DNA from: Planctomycetota bacterium
Lineage (GTDB): Bacteria > Planctomycetota > Planctomycetia > Pirellulales > Pirellulaceae
Length of the DNA: 64,000 nt
Assembly (NCBI GenBank): GCA_963204915.1
Contig: CAUJHS010000061.1
Location: 186,001 to 250,000, forward strand
Direction: 5' to 3'
The notes under the pieces were generated by a model. That model was not told where the DNA came from. It did not search any database and saw only the letters and a program-made list of their open reading frames with translations. Shown one piece after another: positions 1 to 8,807 of the stretch (the stretch's first letter is position 1; each line of letters begins with the position of its first letter). Both the position numbers and the translations under genes were made by a program.

Positions 1-662
1 AGGCGTATGGCGACTACGGCACGATGATGGACCTGACCGAAAGCCTCATTCTGCGCGCCATCGAAGCGATTGACGGCAATTATCGCCGACCGTGGGGCGA
101 TAAGCTGATTGACTTCACGCCGCCTTTTGCCCGCCGCACGTATGACGAGCTTTTCCAGGAGCATACCGGCGTCGACCCGCGCGACGAGGCCGGCGTCAGG
201 GCCCTGGCCGGGAAGATCGGCTTCCACACAGAAGGGAAACACCCCGACGTCATCAAAAGCGAGGTCTTCGAAGAAAAGGTCGAAGACGCGCTCATGGGGC
301 CGGTTTTCGTCCTCGATTACCCCGCCAGCATTTGTCCCTTGACCAAGCGGAAGCGAGAGAACCCGCAAGTGGCGGAACGATTCGAGTTATTCATCCAAGG
401 CATGGAAGTCGCCAATGCCTACACCGAACTGAACGACCCCGATTTGCAGGAGCAACTGTTTCGCACGCAGTTGGCCGGTCTGGCCGACGACGAATCCATG
501 GCGAAGATGGACACCGACTTTATCCGCGCTTTGCGGCATGGCATGCCCCCCGCAGGCGGGCTGGGAGTCGGCATTGACCGCCTGGTAATGCTCTTGACGA
601 ACACCCAGACAATTCGCGATATCATTCTCTTTCCCGTCTTGCGCCCCGAGCAAGAAAAATAA
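1..662 (+). CDS. lysS: Lysyl-tRNA synthetase, class II (C-terminal part, 5' end outside window)
   Basis: This class IIb aminoacyl-tRNA synthetase charges tRNA-Lys in the cytoplasm. The reading frame is open from the first bases, so the N-terminal anticodon-binding OB fold and motif 1 lie upstream of the window. About 220 residues remain of a protein that is usually near 500. The visible part has ...FTPPFARRTYDELF, the strand FVLDYPASICPLTKRK, the substrate-pocket stretch GMEVANAYTELNDP, and motif 3 near the end (GLGVGIDRLVMLLTN) with its class II arginine, closing with IRDIILFPVLRPE as in bacterial LysS. A REP-like palindrome pair follows the stop. Assignment is firm because motif 3 and the C-terminal block are diagnostic of LysS. 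Confidence 0.96.
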   Translation, partial: AYGDYGTMMDLTESLILRAIEAIDGNYRRPWGDKLIDFTPPFARRTYDELFQEHTGVDPRDEAGVRALAGKIGFHTEGKHPDVIKSEVFEEKVEDALMGPVFVLDYPASICPLTKRKRENPQVAERFELFIQGMEVANAYTELNDPDLQEQLFRTQLAGLADDESMAKMDTDFIRALRHGMPPAGGLGVGIDRLVMLLTNTQTIRDIILFPVLRPEQEK

Positions 663-675
663 CCTGCGCTGGAGC

Positions 676-739
676 GCCACTGCTGACTCGCCAGCAATGG
701 ACCCCCGAAGAGAACACTGCTGGGCAAGCCAGCAGTGGC
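676..739. repeat. REP-like inverted palindrome pair
   Basis: A 10-base inverted repeat (gccactgctg / cagcagtggc) bounds this element in the lysS-permease gap. The right half (715-737) is itself a perfect 9-bp hairpin, cactgctgg / ccagcagtg, with a 5-nt loop. The left half (679-698) is a weaker hairpin of the same sequence family. Two related palindromes in inverted orientation resemble REP/BIME elements. It could also act as a transcription terminator or mRNA stabiliser for lysS. Confidence 0.6.
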
Positions 740-770
740 ACGCGCCTATTACGCTGTCCACGGAAGGACC

Positions 771-2465
771 ATGTATAAACTTCTGCTTAGTTGGCGGTAT
801 TTGCGGACGCGTTACATCGCGCTGGCGTCGGTCGTAAGCGTCACCTTGGGCGTGGCCACGTTGATCGTGGTCAACAGCGTGATGGAAGGCTTCGCCGTCG
901 AGATGCACAAGCGGCTTCACGACGTGCTCTCCGACATCGTTTTCGAGGGGCAAGGGCTTGAGGGGCTTGCTGACCCCGATTATTACGAACAGGAAATTCG
1001 TCATATCGTGGGCGACGACCTGCAAAGCGTCACCCATGTGATCCATTTGCCTGCCATGGCGTCGATCTCGATTCGCGGCGGCGAGACGATCAACCAATAC
1101 GTCAACCTGATCGGCGTGGACGAAAAAACGTACGGTTCCGTTTGCGATTTCTCCCAGTTTTTGCTGCACCCGGAAAACCGCCAGAAACTCAGCTTCTTAC
1201 TGCGTGACGGCGGCTATGACCCGCGCATGGCCGAAGCGGGCTGGTCGCACCGGCGCATGTGGGCCGCCTGGGAAAAAGCGTATCAGGAACAAGTGCGCAT
1301 GGAGCAGGAGCGCCGCTTAATGCAGCACCCCCGACCTGCGCCGACGGCGCACGCGGCGGATGAATCCGGAGAGCCTTCTGCGCCGTTTGACCCGATTGCA
1401 TCGGCAGAAGCCGCTGCTGAGCCGCCCGCACCTCAACCGCCGGCGCCCCAGCCGCCGCAAGAGCCGGATGCAGCGCTTGCGGGCGAGGCTTCTCCCGAGA
1501 CGCCTGTTGCCGGCCCGCGGGGCGGCCGCAACCCGTTTGATCAGTTTCGTCGCGAGGAAGCGCAACAAGACGTATTCGACCCCACCAAGGAGCAGCATCC
1601 GGGAGTGATCTTGGGCATCGCCATCGCCAGCCGGCGCCAGCGCGACGACAATGGCAATGTCAAGGACTATTTCTTCGTTCAACCGGGCGACGATGTCCAA
1701 GTTTCGTTCCCCAGCGCGGGCAATCCGCCCAAGCCGTTGCACGCCTCGTTCACGGTGGTCGACTTGTACGAGAGCAAGATGAGCGAGTACGACTCGACGT
1801 TCGCCTTTGTGCCGCTGCGCACGTTGCAGGAGTTGCGCAACATGATCGATCCGCTGACCGGGACCGCGGCGGTCACGTCGATTCAGCTCAAGCTCAAGCC
1901 CGGCGCGAACTTGCGAGCCGTGCAAGACAAACTGCTTAAGCGTTTTCCGCCAGAGCGTTACCCCTACCGCATTCGCACCTGGCAAGACTTGCAAGGACCG
2001 TTGCTGCAAGCGGTGCAACTGGAAACGACCATTTTAAATATCCTATTGTTCTTAATTATCGCGGTGGCGGGGTTTGGCATCTTGGCTACGTTCTTCATGA
2101 TCGTGGTTGAGAAAACGCGCGACATTGGCATTCTCAAAGCACTGGGGGCGCCCAGCGGCGGCGTGATGAGTATCTTTCTCAGTTATGGCCTCTCGCTTGG
2201 CATGGTTGGTTCGGGCGTGGGCATGGTGCTGGGCCTGTTGTTCGTGTTTTACATCAACGATATCGCCGACGGGCTGGAATACATTACGGGGCGCGAAGTA
2301 TTTGACCCCACGGTGTACTACTTCACCGAGATTCCCACCATTGTCGAGCCGTTCACCATCGCCTGGATCGTGGCCGGCAGCGTGATGATCGCCGTCATGG
2401 CCAGCGTGTTGCCCGCCCTGCGCGCCGCGCGACTGCATCCGGTTCGCGCATTACGGTATGAGTAA
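771..2465 (+). CDS. LolC/E-type ABC transporter permease (FtsX family)
   Basis: Inner-membrane permease of the FtsX/MacB superfamily, 564 residues, most like the LolC/LolE subunits that release lipoproteins from the inner membrane. An N-terminal transmembrane helix (LRTRYIALASVVSVTLGVATLIVV) is followed by a large periplasmic domain. Three C-terminal helices include ILNILLFLIIAVAGFGILATF with the adjoining EKTRDIGILKALGA motif, and the protein ends in the typical ARLHPVRALRYE. The ATG at 771 is preferred over an in-frame ATG at 735 because GGAAGG precedes it by 4 nt and the protein then begins MYKLLLSWRYLRTRY, the family's usual start. About 75 residues of Pro/Ala/Glu-rich sequence are inserted in the periplasmic domain. 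The ATPase partner follows at 2554. LolC/E is favoured by the co-encoded LolD-like ATPase, but the substrate is inferred. Confidence 0.85.
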   Translation: MYKLLLSWRYLRTRYIALASVVSVTLGVATLIVVNSVMEGFAVEMHKRLHDVLSDIVFEGQGLEGLADPDYYEQEIRHIVGDDLQSVTHVIHLPAMASISIRGGETINQYVNLIGVDEKTYGSVCDFSQFLLHPENRQKLSFLLRDGGYDPRMAEAGWSHRRMWAAWEKAYQEQVRMEQERRLMQHPRPAPTAHAADESGEPSAPFDPIASAEAAAEPPAPQPPAPQPPQEPDAALAGEASPETPVAGPRGGRNPFDQFRREEAQQDVFDPTKEQHPGVILGIAIASRRQRDDNGNVKDYFFVQPGDDVQVSFPSAGNPPKPLHASFTVVDLYESKMSEYDSTFAFVPLRTLQELRNMIDPLTGTAAVTSIQLKLKPGANLRAVQDKLLKRFPPERYPYRIRTWQDLQGPLLQAVQLETTILNILLFLIIAVAGFGILATFFMIVVEKTRDIGILKALGAPSGGVMSIFLSYGLSLGMVGSGVGMVLGLLFVFYINDIADGLEYITGREVFDPTVYYFTEIPTIVEPFTIAWIVAGSVMIAVMASVLPALRAARLHPVRALRYE

Positions 2466-2553
2466 CGAGTTTTTTGCCGCCGCGTGAATCCTGTGGGTTT
2501 CGTCGGCCGCGACGTCGTTTAGCCACCTCATCCTGTTTGGAGTGATTTCGCCC

Positions 2554-3339
2554 ATGTCTCAACCGTCGCTTGCCGATCAGCAACCCGCCGTTCGTTTGCG
2601 GCCGCGTTACTCTGCGAACGGCAAGCATCGGGACCACTCCGGCGCTAGCACCCTCTTGTACGCCAAGAACCTGGTCAAAAGCTATCGCAAGGGGCCGATC
2701 GAAGTTCCGGTGCTCAAGGGCGTCGACATGGAGGTGCGTCAGGGAGAGTTTCTGTCGATCGTGGGCCAAAGCGGTTCTGGCAAGAGCACGCTGTTGCATT
2801 TGCTTGGCACGCTCGATGCTCCAGATCAAGGCGAAATCTACTTCAGCGATCGCAGAATTGATAATCTTCCGTCCCGCGGGCGCGATGTGTTGCGAAACCA
2901 GCACATCGGCATGATTTTCCAGTTTTATCACTTGCTGCCGGAACTCACGACGCTGGAAAATGTGCTGGCTCCGCGAATGATCGCCCACGGAGTGGTGCGG
3001 TATTGGCTGGAGCGGAAAAAGCACCTAGAGGATGCGAAAGAAGTGCTCGAGTTGGTCGGGTTGTCGCATCGGCTCGACCACCGGCCGCGGGAACTTTCCG
3101 GCGGCGAGATGCAACGCGCGGCCATTGCCCGGGCGCTCGTGGCTCATCCGCAGCTTCTGCTCGCCGACGAACCGACGGGGAATCTCGATCAAAAAATCGG
3201 TCGGGAAATCTTGGCCCTCTTGCAAAGGCTCAACGAGTCGCGCAACCTTACGGTGGTCATGGTCACTCACGATCAAGGCCTGGCGCGCGAAACCGACCGT
3301 ATCATACGGCTGGCCGAAGGGCGCGTCGAACAGGCCTGA
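2554..3339 (+). CDS. lolD: ABC transporter ATP-binding protein, LolD-like
   Basis: Cytoplasmic ATPase predicted to drive the permease at 771. The start at 2554 follows GGAG by 11 nt; an in-frame GTG at 2542 overlaps that site and is less likely. The protein has about 35 extra N-terminal residues, then Walker A GQSGSGKST (71-79), the Q-loop IFQFYHLLPELTTLENV, the signature LSGGEMQRAAIARAL (181-195), Walker B LLLADEP (201-207) and the switch His in VMVTHD. LLPELTTLENV and EPTGNLD are characteristic of the LolD/MacB/FtsE group that works with FtsX-type permeases. Adjacency to the permease supports a lipoprotein-release or related envelope function. The gene symbol is by similarity only. Confidence 0.85.
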   Translation: MSQPSLADQQPAVRLRPRYSANGKHRDHSGASTLLYAKNLVKSYRKGPIEVPVLKGVDMEVRQGEFLSIVGQSGSGKSTLLHLLGTLDAPDQGEIYFSDRRIDNLPSRGRDVLRNQHIGMIFQFYHLLPELTTLENVLAPRMIAHGVVRYWLERKKHLEDAKEVLELVGLSHRLDHRPRELSGGEMQRAAIARALVAHPQLLLADEPTGNLDQKIGREILALLQRLNESRNLTVVMVTHDQGLARETDRIIRLAEGRVEQA

Positions 3340-3462
3340 CGAAGCACGAAGGCCAAAGCATGAACGACGCATCTCGCCAGGGACCATGAACCTTGGCCGT
3401 GTTTCGCTCTCCTTTCCTTCGTTTGGGTTAGTTGTCTCTCGCCCCTAACGGTAACGCTGCGC

Positions 3463-4329
3463 ATGGCTTTCAAAGTTTCGATCAACGGCGAACTGTTCGA
3501 TAAAGAAGACGCCAAAATCAGCGTTTACGATCACGGCCTGCTTTATGGCGACGGCGTGTTCGAGGGCATGCGCAGCTACGGCGGCCGCGTGTTCCGCCTG
3601 GAAGAGCACCTCGACCGGCTGTGGGCCTCGGCCAAGGCCATCTGGCTGGAAATTCCCATCGCACGCGCCGAACTGGGCCGACAGATTCACGAATTGCTCA
3701 AAACGAACGGCATTAGCGATGGTTACATTCGGCTGGTGGTGACTCGCGGGGCCGGCACCCTGGGCCTGGACCCCAACCGCACAAGCAACCCGCAAATCAT
3801 CATCATTACCGATCACATTGCATTGTATCCTGAGGAGTTTTACGAAAACGGCCTGGAGATCGTCACGGCCAGCACCATTCGCAATCACTCGGCTGCACTC
3901 AGCCCGCGCATTAAATCGCTCAATTATCTGAACAACATTTTGGCCAAAATTGAAGGACTTCGCGCTGGCTGCATCGAAGCCATGATGCTCAACCACAAGG
4001 GCGAAGTGGCCGAGTGCACCGGAGATAACATCTTTATCGTGCGGCACGGCAGCGTCTATACGCCGCCCTTGGACGCGGGCATTCTCGACGGCATCACCCG
4101 CCAAACGGTCATCACGCTCGCGCGAGAAGAGGGGCTAACGGTGCATGAATCGGCGCTGACCAAGTACGACGTGTACACCGCCGACGAATGCTTCCTAACG
4201 GGCAGCGCCGCCGAGATTATTCCTGTCGTGCGCATCGACGACCGCGTGATCGGTTCCGGCCGTCCCGGCCCGGTGACGCGGGATTTAACGCGATTATTTC
4301 ACGAATTGACTCGCCACGTGGTTCTCTAA
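3463..4329 (+). CDS. ilvE: Branched-chain amino acid aminotransferase (fold-type IV PLP enzyme)
   Basis: Catalyses reversible transamination of leucine, isoleucine and valine with 2-oxoglutarate, the last step of their synthesis. The 288-residue product starts with INGELFDKEDAKISVYDHGLLYGDGVFEGMR, typical of class IV aminotransferases. The PLP-binding lysine is K151 in RIKSLNYLNN. The cofactor-phosphate region GEVAECTGDNIF (180-191) and LDGITRQTVI are also present. The length fits IlvE. D-amino-acid transaminase and aminodeoxychorismate lyase share the fold; the SLNYLNNILAK block favours a branched-chain enzyme, but substrate preference is inferred. No convincing ribosome-binding site is seen before the ATG at 3463. 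Confidence 0.88.
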   Translation: MAFKVSINGELFDKEDAKISVYDHGLLYGDGVFEGMRSYGGRVFRLEEHLDRLWASAKAIWLEIPIARAELGRQIHELLKTNGISDGYIRLVVTRGAGTLGLDPNRTSNPQIIIITDHIALYPEEFYENGLEIVTASTIRNHSAALSPRIKSLNYLNNILAKIEGLRAGCIEAMMLNHKGEVAECTGDNIFIVRHGSVYTPPLDAGILDGITRQTVITLAREEGLTVHESALTKYDVYTADECFLTGSAAEIIPVVRIDDRVIGSGRPGPVTRDLTRLFHELTRHVVL

Positions 4330-4400
4330 CCGTCCGCCCTCGCGATATCCCGCTCGCATTGCCCTGGGGATATGCTGAACGCCTTGTAAGCGACCTCGCG

Positions 4401-4429
4401 TTGTCAAACCTGGTTCGGCCTTGCATACT
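4401..4429 (+). promoter_or_regulatory. Candidate sigma70-type promoter for the kinase at 4480
   Basis: TTGTCA at 4401-4406 and CATACT at 4424-4429 are separated by 17 bp, placing a start site near 4436, about 45 nt ahead of the kinase ATG. This was found by eye in a short intergenic gap. Confidence 0.4.
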
Positions 4430-4479
4430 GGTAGGAGACGAACAGGAAGGTTCGCCCCCGGTAACATGCAGGAGTCGCT

Positions 4480-6030
4480 ATGAGTGAGAGTCCGCCTGCG
4501 TCGGAAATCACACGCGACGCGCCAGGGCTGGATCTGACCGGCCGACGCCTTGGCGATTATCAGTTCTTGCGCCGCTTAGGCCGGGGAGGTATGGCCGAAG
4601 TTTATCTGGCCGAGCAAATGTCGCTTCGTCGCCAGGTGGCCATGAAGGTGCTGTTGCCGGCTCTGGCGAACGACCCCGCGTACCTCCGCCGCTTTCATCA
4701 TGAAGCTCAGTCCGCCGCTTCGCTGGTGCATGCCAATATTGTGCAAATCCACGAAGTCGGTTGCATTGAGGGGATCCACTTCATCGCCCAAGAGTACGTT
4801 CCGGGCCAGAACCTCAAGCAGTTGCTGGTGCGCAAAGGCCCGCTGGATGTCGCATCCGCGGTGAGCGTTATTCGCCAAGTAGCCGCCGCGTTGCAGCGCG
4901 CCGCGCAACGCGGGGTCATCCACCGCGATATCAAACCCGAGAACATTCTCATTGCCCCCGGCGGCGAGGTCAAAGTGGCCGACTTTGGGCTGGCGCGTTT
5001 CTCGGATCAGTCGGTCGCGTTAACCCAGGTGGGCATCACCATGGGAACGCCGCTGTACATGAGCCCTGAACAGGTCGAAGGGGGGGAAGTCGATCCGCGG
5101 AGCGACATTTATTCCTTCGGCGTCACCTGCTACCAAATGATTGCAGGACGTCCGCCGTTTGACGGCGAAAGTCCTCTGGCCGTGGCGGTGCAGCACCTGA
5201 AAAAGGCGCCCGAACGGTTGGAGTATGCCCGACCGGACTTGCCCGACGGGCTGTGTCGTATCGTTCACAAGATGTTGGCCAAGAATCCCGAGGAGCGTTA
5301 CCAGCGTCCCGCCGAAATCATTCAAGAGCTGCGCGACTTGCGACTGGAGGGAAGTGACGCCGATTGGATTGCCGCGCTGCAGGATTGGAGCAACGTCGAG
5401 GGAGTGGCCTTGGTGGAAGGACGCTCCAATGCGACCCAACGGCTTGACGCGTTAATGAAAACGGCGGCGCAGGCTCAAATACGGCATCGGCGCTTGCTTC
5501 GACCGGCCCTATTGGCCATGGCGGCGGCGCTCGTCGCAGGAGGCGCCGTCGCGTGGACCTTACGCCCCGCGCCGTTATTGAGTTTCGACCCGAGTTCGTT
5601 GCCGCCCGTGCCGAAGGCCGAATCGGCCCAGGTTCAATGGCTGAATGCAAGACTGGTCCACACGGAAAGCGCTTACCGGAGCGTCGAGCAGTATTTTCCG
5701 CACGATGACCACTATGTAAATCGGGCCAAACAAGGCTTGGCCAAGTTTTACATGGAAAAGGGCGATTGGGATTCGGCGTTAATCGCCTTTAATGAATTAG
5801 CAAATCTGCCGGAAACCGAGAAGGAGTTTCGCGCCTTTGGTTTGGCAGGCCAGGTGACAATTTACGTGCAGCGCGGCGACATGCGCAACGCCGCCATCCG
5901 TCATCGAGACCTGATGCCGATACTCACGGAACTGCGCGACCCGGAACTGTTGCGAGCCGTGCAAGACTTCGCCAGGCGTGAAGACGCCCGCGCCTCCCGC
6001 AAAGTCGAAACGATTCAGAGCGCCGAATAG
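4480..6030 (+). CDS. Transmembrane Ser/Thr protein kinase with C-terminal TPR-like region
   Basis: Hanks-type kinase of 516 residues, probably anchored in the cytoplasmic membrane. The kinase domain spans about 26-290: glycine loop GRGGMAEV (34-41), ATP lysine K56, catalytic loop HRDIKPEN (148-155), DFG (168-170), and the SPE of the activation segment (MSPEQVE). All catalytic residues are present. A hydrophobic segment at about 341-361 (RPALLAMAAALVAGGAVAWTL) is the single transmembrane helix. The roughly 150 residues beyond it are helical with TPR-like spacing (YFPHDDHYVNRAKQGLAKFYMEKGDWDSALIAFNELA) and would face the periplasm or paryphoplasm. The start is ATG 4480 after AGGAG at 4469-4473 (cag gag tcgct). 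The ligand and targets are unknown. Confidence 0.9.
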   Translation: MSESPPASEITRDAPGLDLTGRRLGDYQFLRRLGRGGMAEVYLAEQMSLRRQVAMKVLLPALANDPAYLRRFHHEAQSAASLVHANIVQIHEVGCIEGIHFIAQEYVPGQNLKQLLVRKGPLDVASAVSVIRQVAAALQRAAQRGVIHRDIKPENILIAPGGEVKVADFGLARFSDQSVALTQVGITMGTPLYMSPEQVEGGEVDPRSDIYSFGVTCYQMIAGRPPFDGESPLAVAVQHLKKAPERLEYARPDLPDGLCRIVHKMLAKNPEERYQRPAEIIQELRDLRLEGSDADWIAALQDWSNVEGVALVEGRSNATQRLDALMKTAAQAQIRHRRLLRPALLAMAAALVAGGAVAWTLRPAPLLSFDPSSLPPVPKAESAQVQWLNARLVHTESAYRSVEQYFPHDDHYVNRAKQGLAKFYMEKGDWDSALIAFNELANLPETEKEFRAFGLAGQVTIYVQRGDMRNAAIRHRDLMPILTELRDPELLRAVQDFARREDARASRKVETIQSAE

Positions 6031-6043
6031 CGGCCCACTGGCT

Positions 6044-6358
6044 TCATTCCAGCGTTTTCAATTTTCGCCCCAGCTGCTGCTCGACGCTGGAGACTTTACT
6101 TTCCAGCCTTCCATGGCTGTCGCGCCGGTAATCCAATTTGGCGGTGCAGGTAATTCGGTCGCAGTCGGCCGCCATCGCATCAAAGCATTGCCGCAGCACG
6201 TGCAATACTTCGTCGATCTCGCCTTCGACGATCGTGCCCATCGCGTGTAAGCGGTAATCCAAACCGCTGGCGTCGATGATTTCTAAACTCCGGGCGACGT
6301 ACTTCCCGACGCTTTCTCCCTTTTCCAAAGGCGCCATGCTGAACTCAAGCAGGACCAT
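6044..6358 (-). CDS. MTH1187 family thiamine-binding protein
   Basis: A 104-residue cytoplasmic protein of the MTH1187/YkoF-like (DUF77) family, whose members form small ferredoxin-like folds and have been found to bind thiamine. Family features are the opening MVLLEFSMAPLEKGESVGKYVARSLEIID, the core SGLDYRLHAMGTIVEGEIDEVLHVLRQCFDA, and a basic C-terminal stretch (SKVSSVEQQLGRKL). It converges with the kinase gene, with 13 nt between the stops, and diverges from the aldo/keto reductase. No thiamine-pathway gene lies nearby, so its physiological role cannot be read from context. Confidence 0.85.
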   Translation of the reverse strand: MVLLEFSMAPLEKGESVGKYVARSLEIIDASGLDYRLHAMGTIVEGEIDEVLHVLRQCFDAMAADCDRITCTAKLDYRRDSHGRLESKVSSVEQQLGRKLKTLE

Positions 6359-6438
6359 AGTGGCTCCTTTTGCGATGCCTAGTTTACAATGGCCGGTGAA
6401 TCATCATTTCTTCGGCCAAATCTCAAGAATCAAGTTGC

Positions 6439-7422
6439 GTGAACCTCCCCAACTTAAACGACTTGCGCCCGTTGGGCAAAACCGAGATCCGCGTTACTCC
6501 CGTGGCGATGGGGTGTTGGCCAATCACCGGCATGACCAGCATCGACGTATCCGAGGAGGCGAGCCTGGCGACTTTGGAAGCTGCGTTTGACGCGGGCATC
6601 AACTTCTTCGACACCGCGTATGCTTACGGCGCCATGGGCGAAAGCGAGCGCATGATTGCTCGCGTGCTCGGTTCGCGGCGCCGCCAGATCGTGATTGCCA
6701 CCAAAGGGGGCATCGCATGGGACGCGACCGGTCAGCGCGTGCTAGACGCCCGGCCCGAAACGCTCCGCCGCCAATGTGAAGAAAGCCTGCGGCGTTTGCA
6801 AACCGATTACGTCGATCTCCTGTACTTGCACGCGCCGGATCCCAAGACGCCCGTCGCAGATTCCGCCGGAGCGCTCCTGGAGTTACAACGTTCCGGAAAA
6901 GCCCGCGCCGTGGGAGCGTCGAATCTCACACTTCGTCAGTTGCAGGAGTTTCACGCGGTATGCCCCCTCGCCGCCTTTCAGCCCCCGTATAACTTGCTGC
7001 AACGGCAAATCGAGCGCGACATCCTCCCCTGGTGTCACGCGAACCAGATTTCCGTGTTGCCCTATTGGCCGCTGATGAAAGGCCTGCTCGCCGGCAAACT
7101 CCCGCGGGACCATCGTTTTGCCCCCGGCGACGGACGGGCCAAATACCCGATGTTTCAAGGCGAGGAATGGGAGAAGAACCAGGATTTCCTCGACCGACTG
7201 CGAGTGATTGGCGCGAGGCTGGGCAAACCGGTAGCACAAATCTCCGTGAATTGGCTGATTGCGCAGCCCGGCGTCACTTCCGTCTTGTGCGGGGCCAAAC
7301 GTCCGGAGCAGATTTGCGAGACCGCCGCCGCCATGCAGTGGCGTCTCACGGCTGGCGATCTTCAGGCAATCGAACGCGCACTGCAGGATCGAGGGGAACC
7401 GATCGTCGGTTCCGCCGTTTGA
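6439..7422 (+). CDS. Aldo/keto reductase
   Basis: NAD(P)H-dependent oxidoreductase with the AKR TIM-barrel, 327 residues, cytoplasmic. The catalytic tetrad is visible as D58 and Y63 (FFDTAYAYG), K89 (IVIATKGG) and H131 (LLYLHAPDP). The C-terminal cofactor region contains GVTSVLCGAKRPEQICETAAA, typical of the AKR11/YdhF-like groups. The start is a GTG at 6439; no ATG is available that would keep the first beta strand, and the ribosome-binding site is weak. The gene is divergent from the thiamine-binding protein with 80 nt between. The substrate cannot be predicted. Confidence 0.9.
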   Translation: MNLPNLNDLRPLGKTEIRVTPVAMGCWPITGMTSIDVSEEASLATLEAAFDAGINFFDTAYAYGAMGESERMIARVLGSRRRQIVIATKGGIAWDATGQRVLDARPETLRRQCEESLRRLQTDYVDLLYLHAPDPKTPVADSAGALLELQRSGKARAVGASNLTLRQLQEFHAVCPLAAFQPPYNLLQRQIERDILPWCHANQISVLPYWPLMKGLLAGKLPRDHRFAPGDGRAKYPMFQGEEWEKNQDFLDRLRVIGARLGKPVAQISVNWLIAQPGVTSVLCGAKRPEQICETAAAMQWRLTAGDLQAIERALQDRGEPIVGSAV

Positions 7423-7621
7423 GTCGCTACGCCCCCCTCTTGCGACTGAAGGGCGGGACTTTTCTCTGAATAACATTCTGATCTGAGAAAAAATTGGGGG
7501 ATAGATTTCAATTTTCTTCCAAGATCGGTCGTTTCTTGGCGAATACGTAAATAGCGGGCAACTTTCACTTTTCTGAGCTTGAAAAGCACTACTAACTCGC
7601 CCTGAGCCCCCTCCCTGGGAC

Positions 7622-7644
7622 GATGGTTCGCAGACGAACCCATC
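7622..7644. terminator. Hairpin between convergent aldo/keto reductase and glycosyltransferase
   Basis: The sequence gatggttcgcagacgaaccc plus atc forms a stem ggttcg / cgaacc with a CAGA loop, extended by GAT/ATC past a one-base bulge. It lies between two convergent genes, so it may terminate either transcript. There is no T-tract, so intrinsic termination is uncertain. Confidence 0.35.
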
Positions 7645-7659
7645 ATACGAAGAGGCGCC

Positions 7660-8571
7660 CTAATAACGCAGAATGCACCATAACGCGGCTAACCCGTCGC
7701 GCCAGGTGATTTTCTTTCCCTGTGAGTACGACCGTCCCGCGTAACGAATCGGACGCTCGTAAAACCTGACGCCAGGCATGCGGGCCAAACGGTGGGTTAG
7801 TTCAATCTCGATTCCAAATCGCTTTTCCCGTAACAGGGGCGCCACCTGTTCTATGAGTTCACGACGCACCACTTTGTAACACGTTTCCACGTCGGTCAGG
7901 GCCAAATTGGTGCGCAAATTGGAAAGGAAGGTTAGACTTTGATTCACCAACTGATGCCAGTAACCGCGTACCGGCCGGTCGCGGCTGCTGAATCGACTGC
8001 CGTACACCACATCGGCCCGGTTTTCGAGAATAGGTTGCACCAGGCGACGGAATTCTCTGGGGTCGTACTCCAAGTCGGCGTCCTGGATCACCACGACCGT
8101 GCCCCGCACATGCCGAAAACCCGTTTGTAGTGCGGCCCCTTTGCCCTGATTGCGCTCGTGCAGCACGACGCGCAAATCGGCCGCGGTTCCAAGTTGTTTT
8201 AGAATATCCCGTGTGCCGTCGGTGCTGGAGTCATCCACGAGAATAATCTCGCAGGGAAGCCCCGCCCCTCGCACGCGTTCGATCACTTGCGTTACGGTTT
8301 GGGCTTCGTTGTAAACGGGAATCACTACCGACAGCAGAAAATCGTCGGGAAGGCGGAAAAATCCCAACTCGCGAGCAAGCTCCGGTCCGAACCAGTGCTC
8401 CAAATACGCCAAACGTTGCGCTTCCAAGACAACAAGAGAGACCGCCGGTTTCTCCCCCCGTTCGGCCGCCTGTTGTACGGGGTCTGCTCGCGGGGGCTCC
8501 TCATCCATGACCGAAACTTCGTGATGGTTCAAACCGGCACGTCGGGGTGAAAAGGCAAGGCGTGGCGTCAT
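7660..8571 (-). CDS. Family 2 glycosyltransferase (DPM1-like)
   Basis: A GT-A fold inverting glycosyltransferase of up to 303 residues, similar to dolichyl/undecaprenyl-phosphate sugar synthases. The catalytic domain begins SVVIPVYNEAQTVTQVIERV (81-100), with the nucleotide-binding ILVDDSSTDGT (110-120) and the metal-binding DAD (164-166, VIQDADLEYDP). Later blocks VVYGSRFSSRDRP and TDVETCYKVVRRELI match this clade. There is no C-terminal membrane helix, so the enzyme is probably cytoplasmic and acts at the membrane surface. The first 75 residues are poorly conserved. ATG 8508 (M22) is an alternative start; neither has a clear ribosome-binding site. Confidence 0.88.
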   Translation of the reverse strand: MTPRLAFSPRRAGLNHHEVSVMDEEPPRADPVQQAAERGEKPAVSLVVLEAQRLAYLEHWFGPELARELGFFRLPDDFLLSVVIPVYNEAQTVTQVIERVRGAGLPCEIILVDDSSTDGTRDILKQLGTAADLRVVLHERNQGKGAALQTGFRHVRGTVVVIQDADLEYDPREFRRLVQPILENRADVVYGSRFSSRDRPVRGYWHQLVNQSLTFLSNLRTNLALTDVETCYKVVRRELIEQVAPLLREKRFGIEIELTHRLARMPGVRFYERPIRYAGRSYSQGKKITWRDGLAALWCILRY

Positions 8572-8807
8572 TTGCTATGGTAGTCCAGACGCGCCAAACC
8601 GAATAGCGTGGGGTTCTGCGTAAACTGTTGATTGACAACGGGGATTGGGATAAGTCAAGATACAGAAGGAAACTACGGTCTTTGGAAGCGGTGGATTCCC
8701 CAAACCCGCTTCATGCGTTTCCTGCGGACGGGCCGACAATTCTCTTTGCGCGTCCAGCAAAACGCCAACCGCTTCTCTTGCTTCTCAATTTTTCGGGAGA
8801 CGTAACG

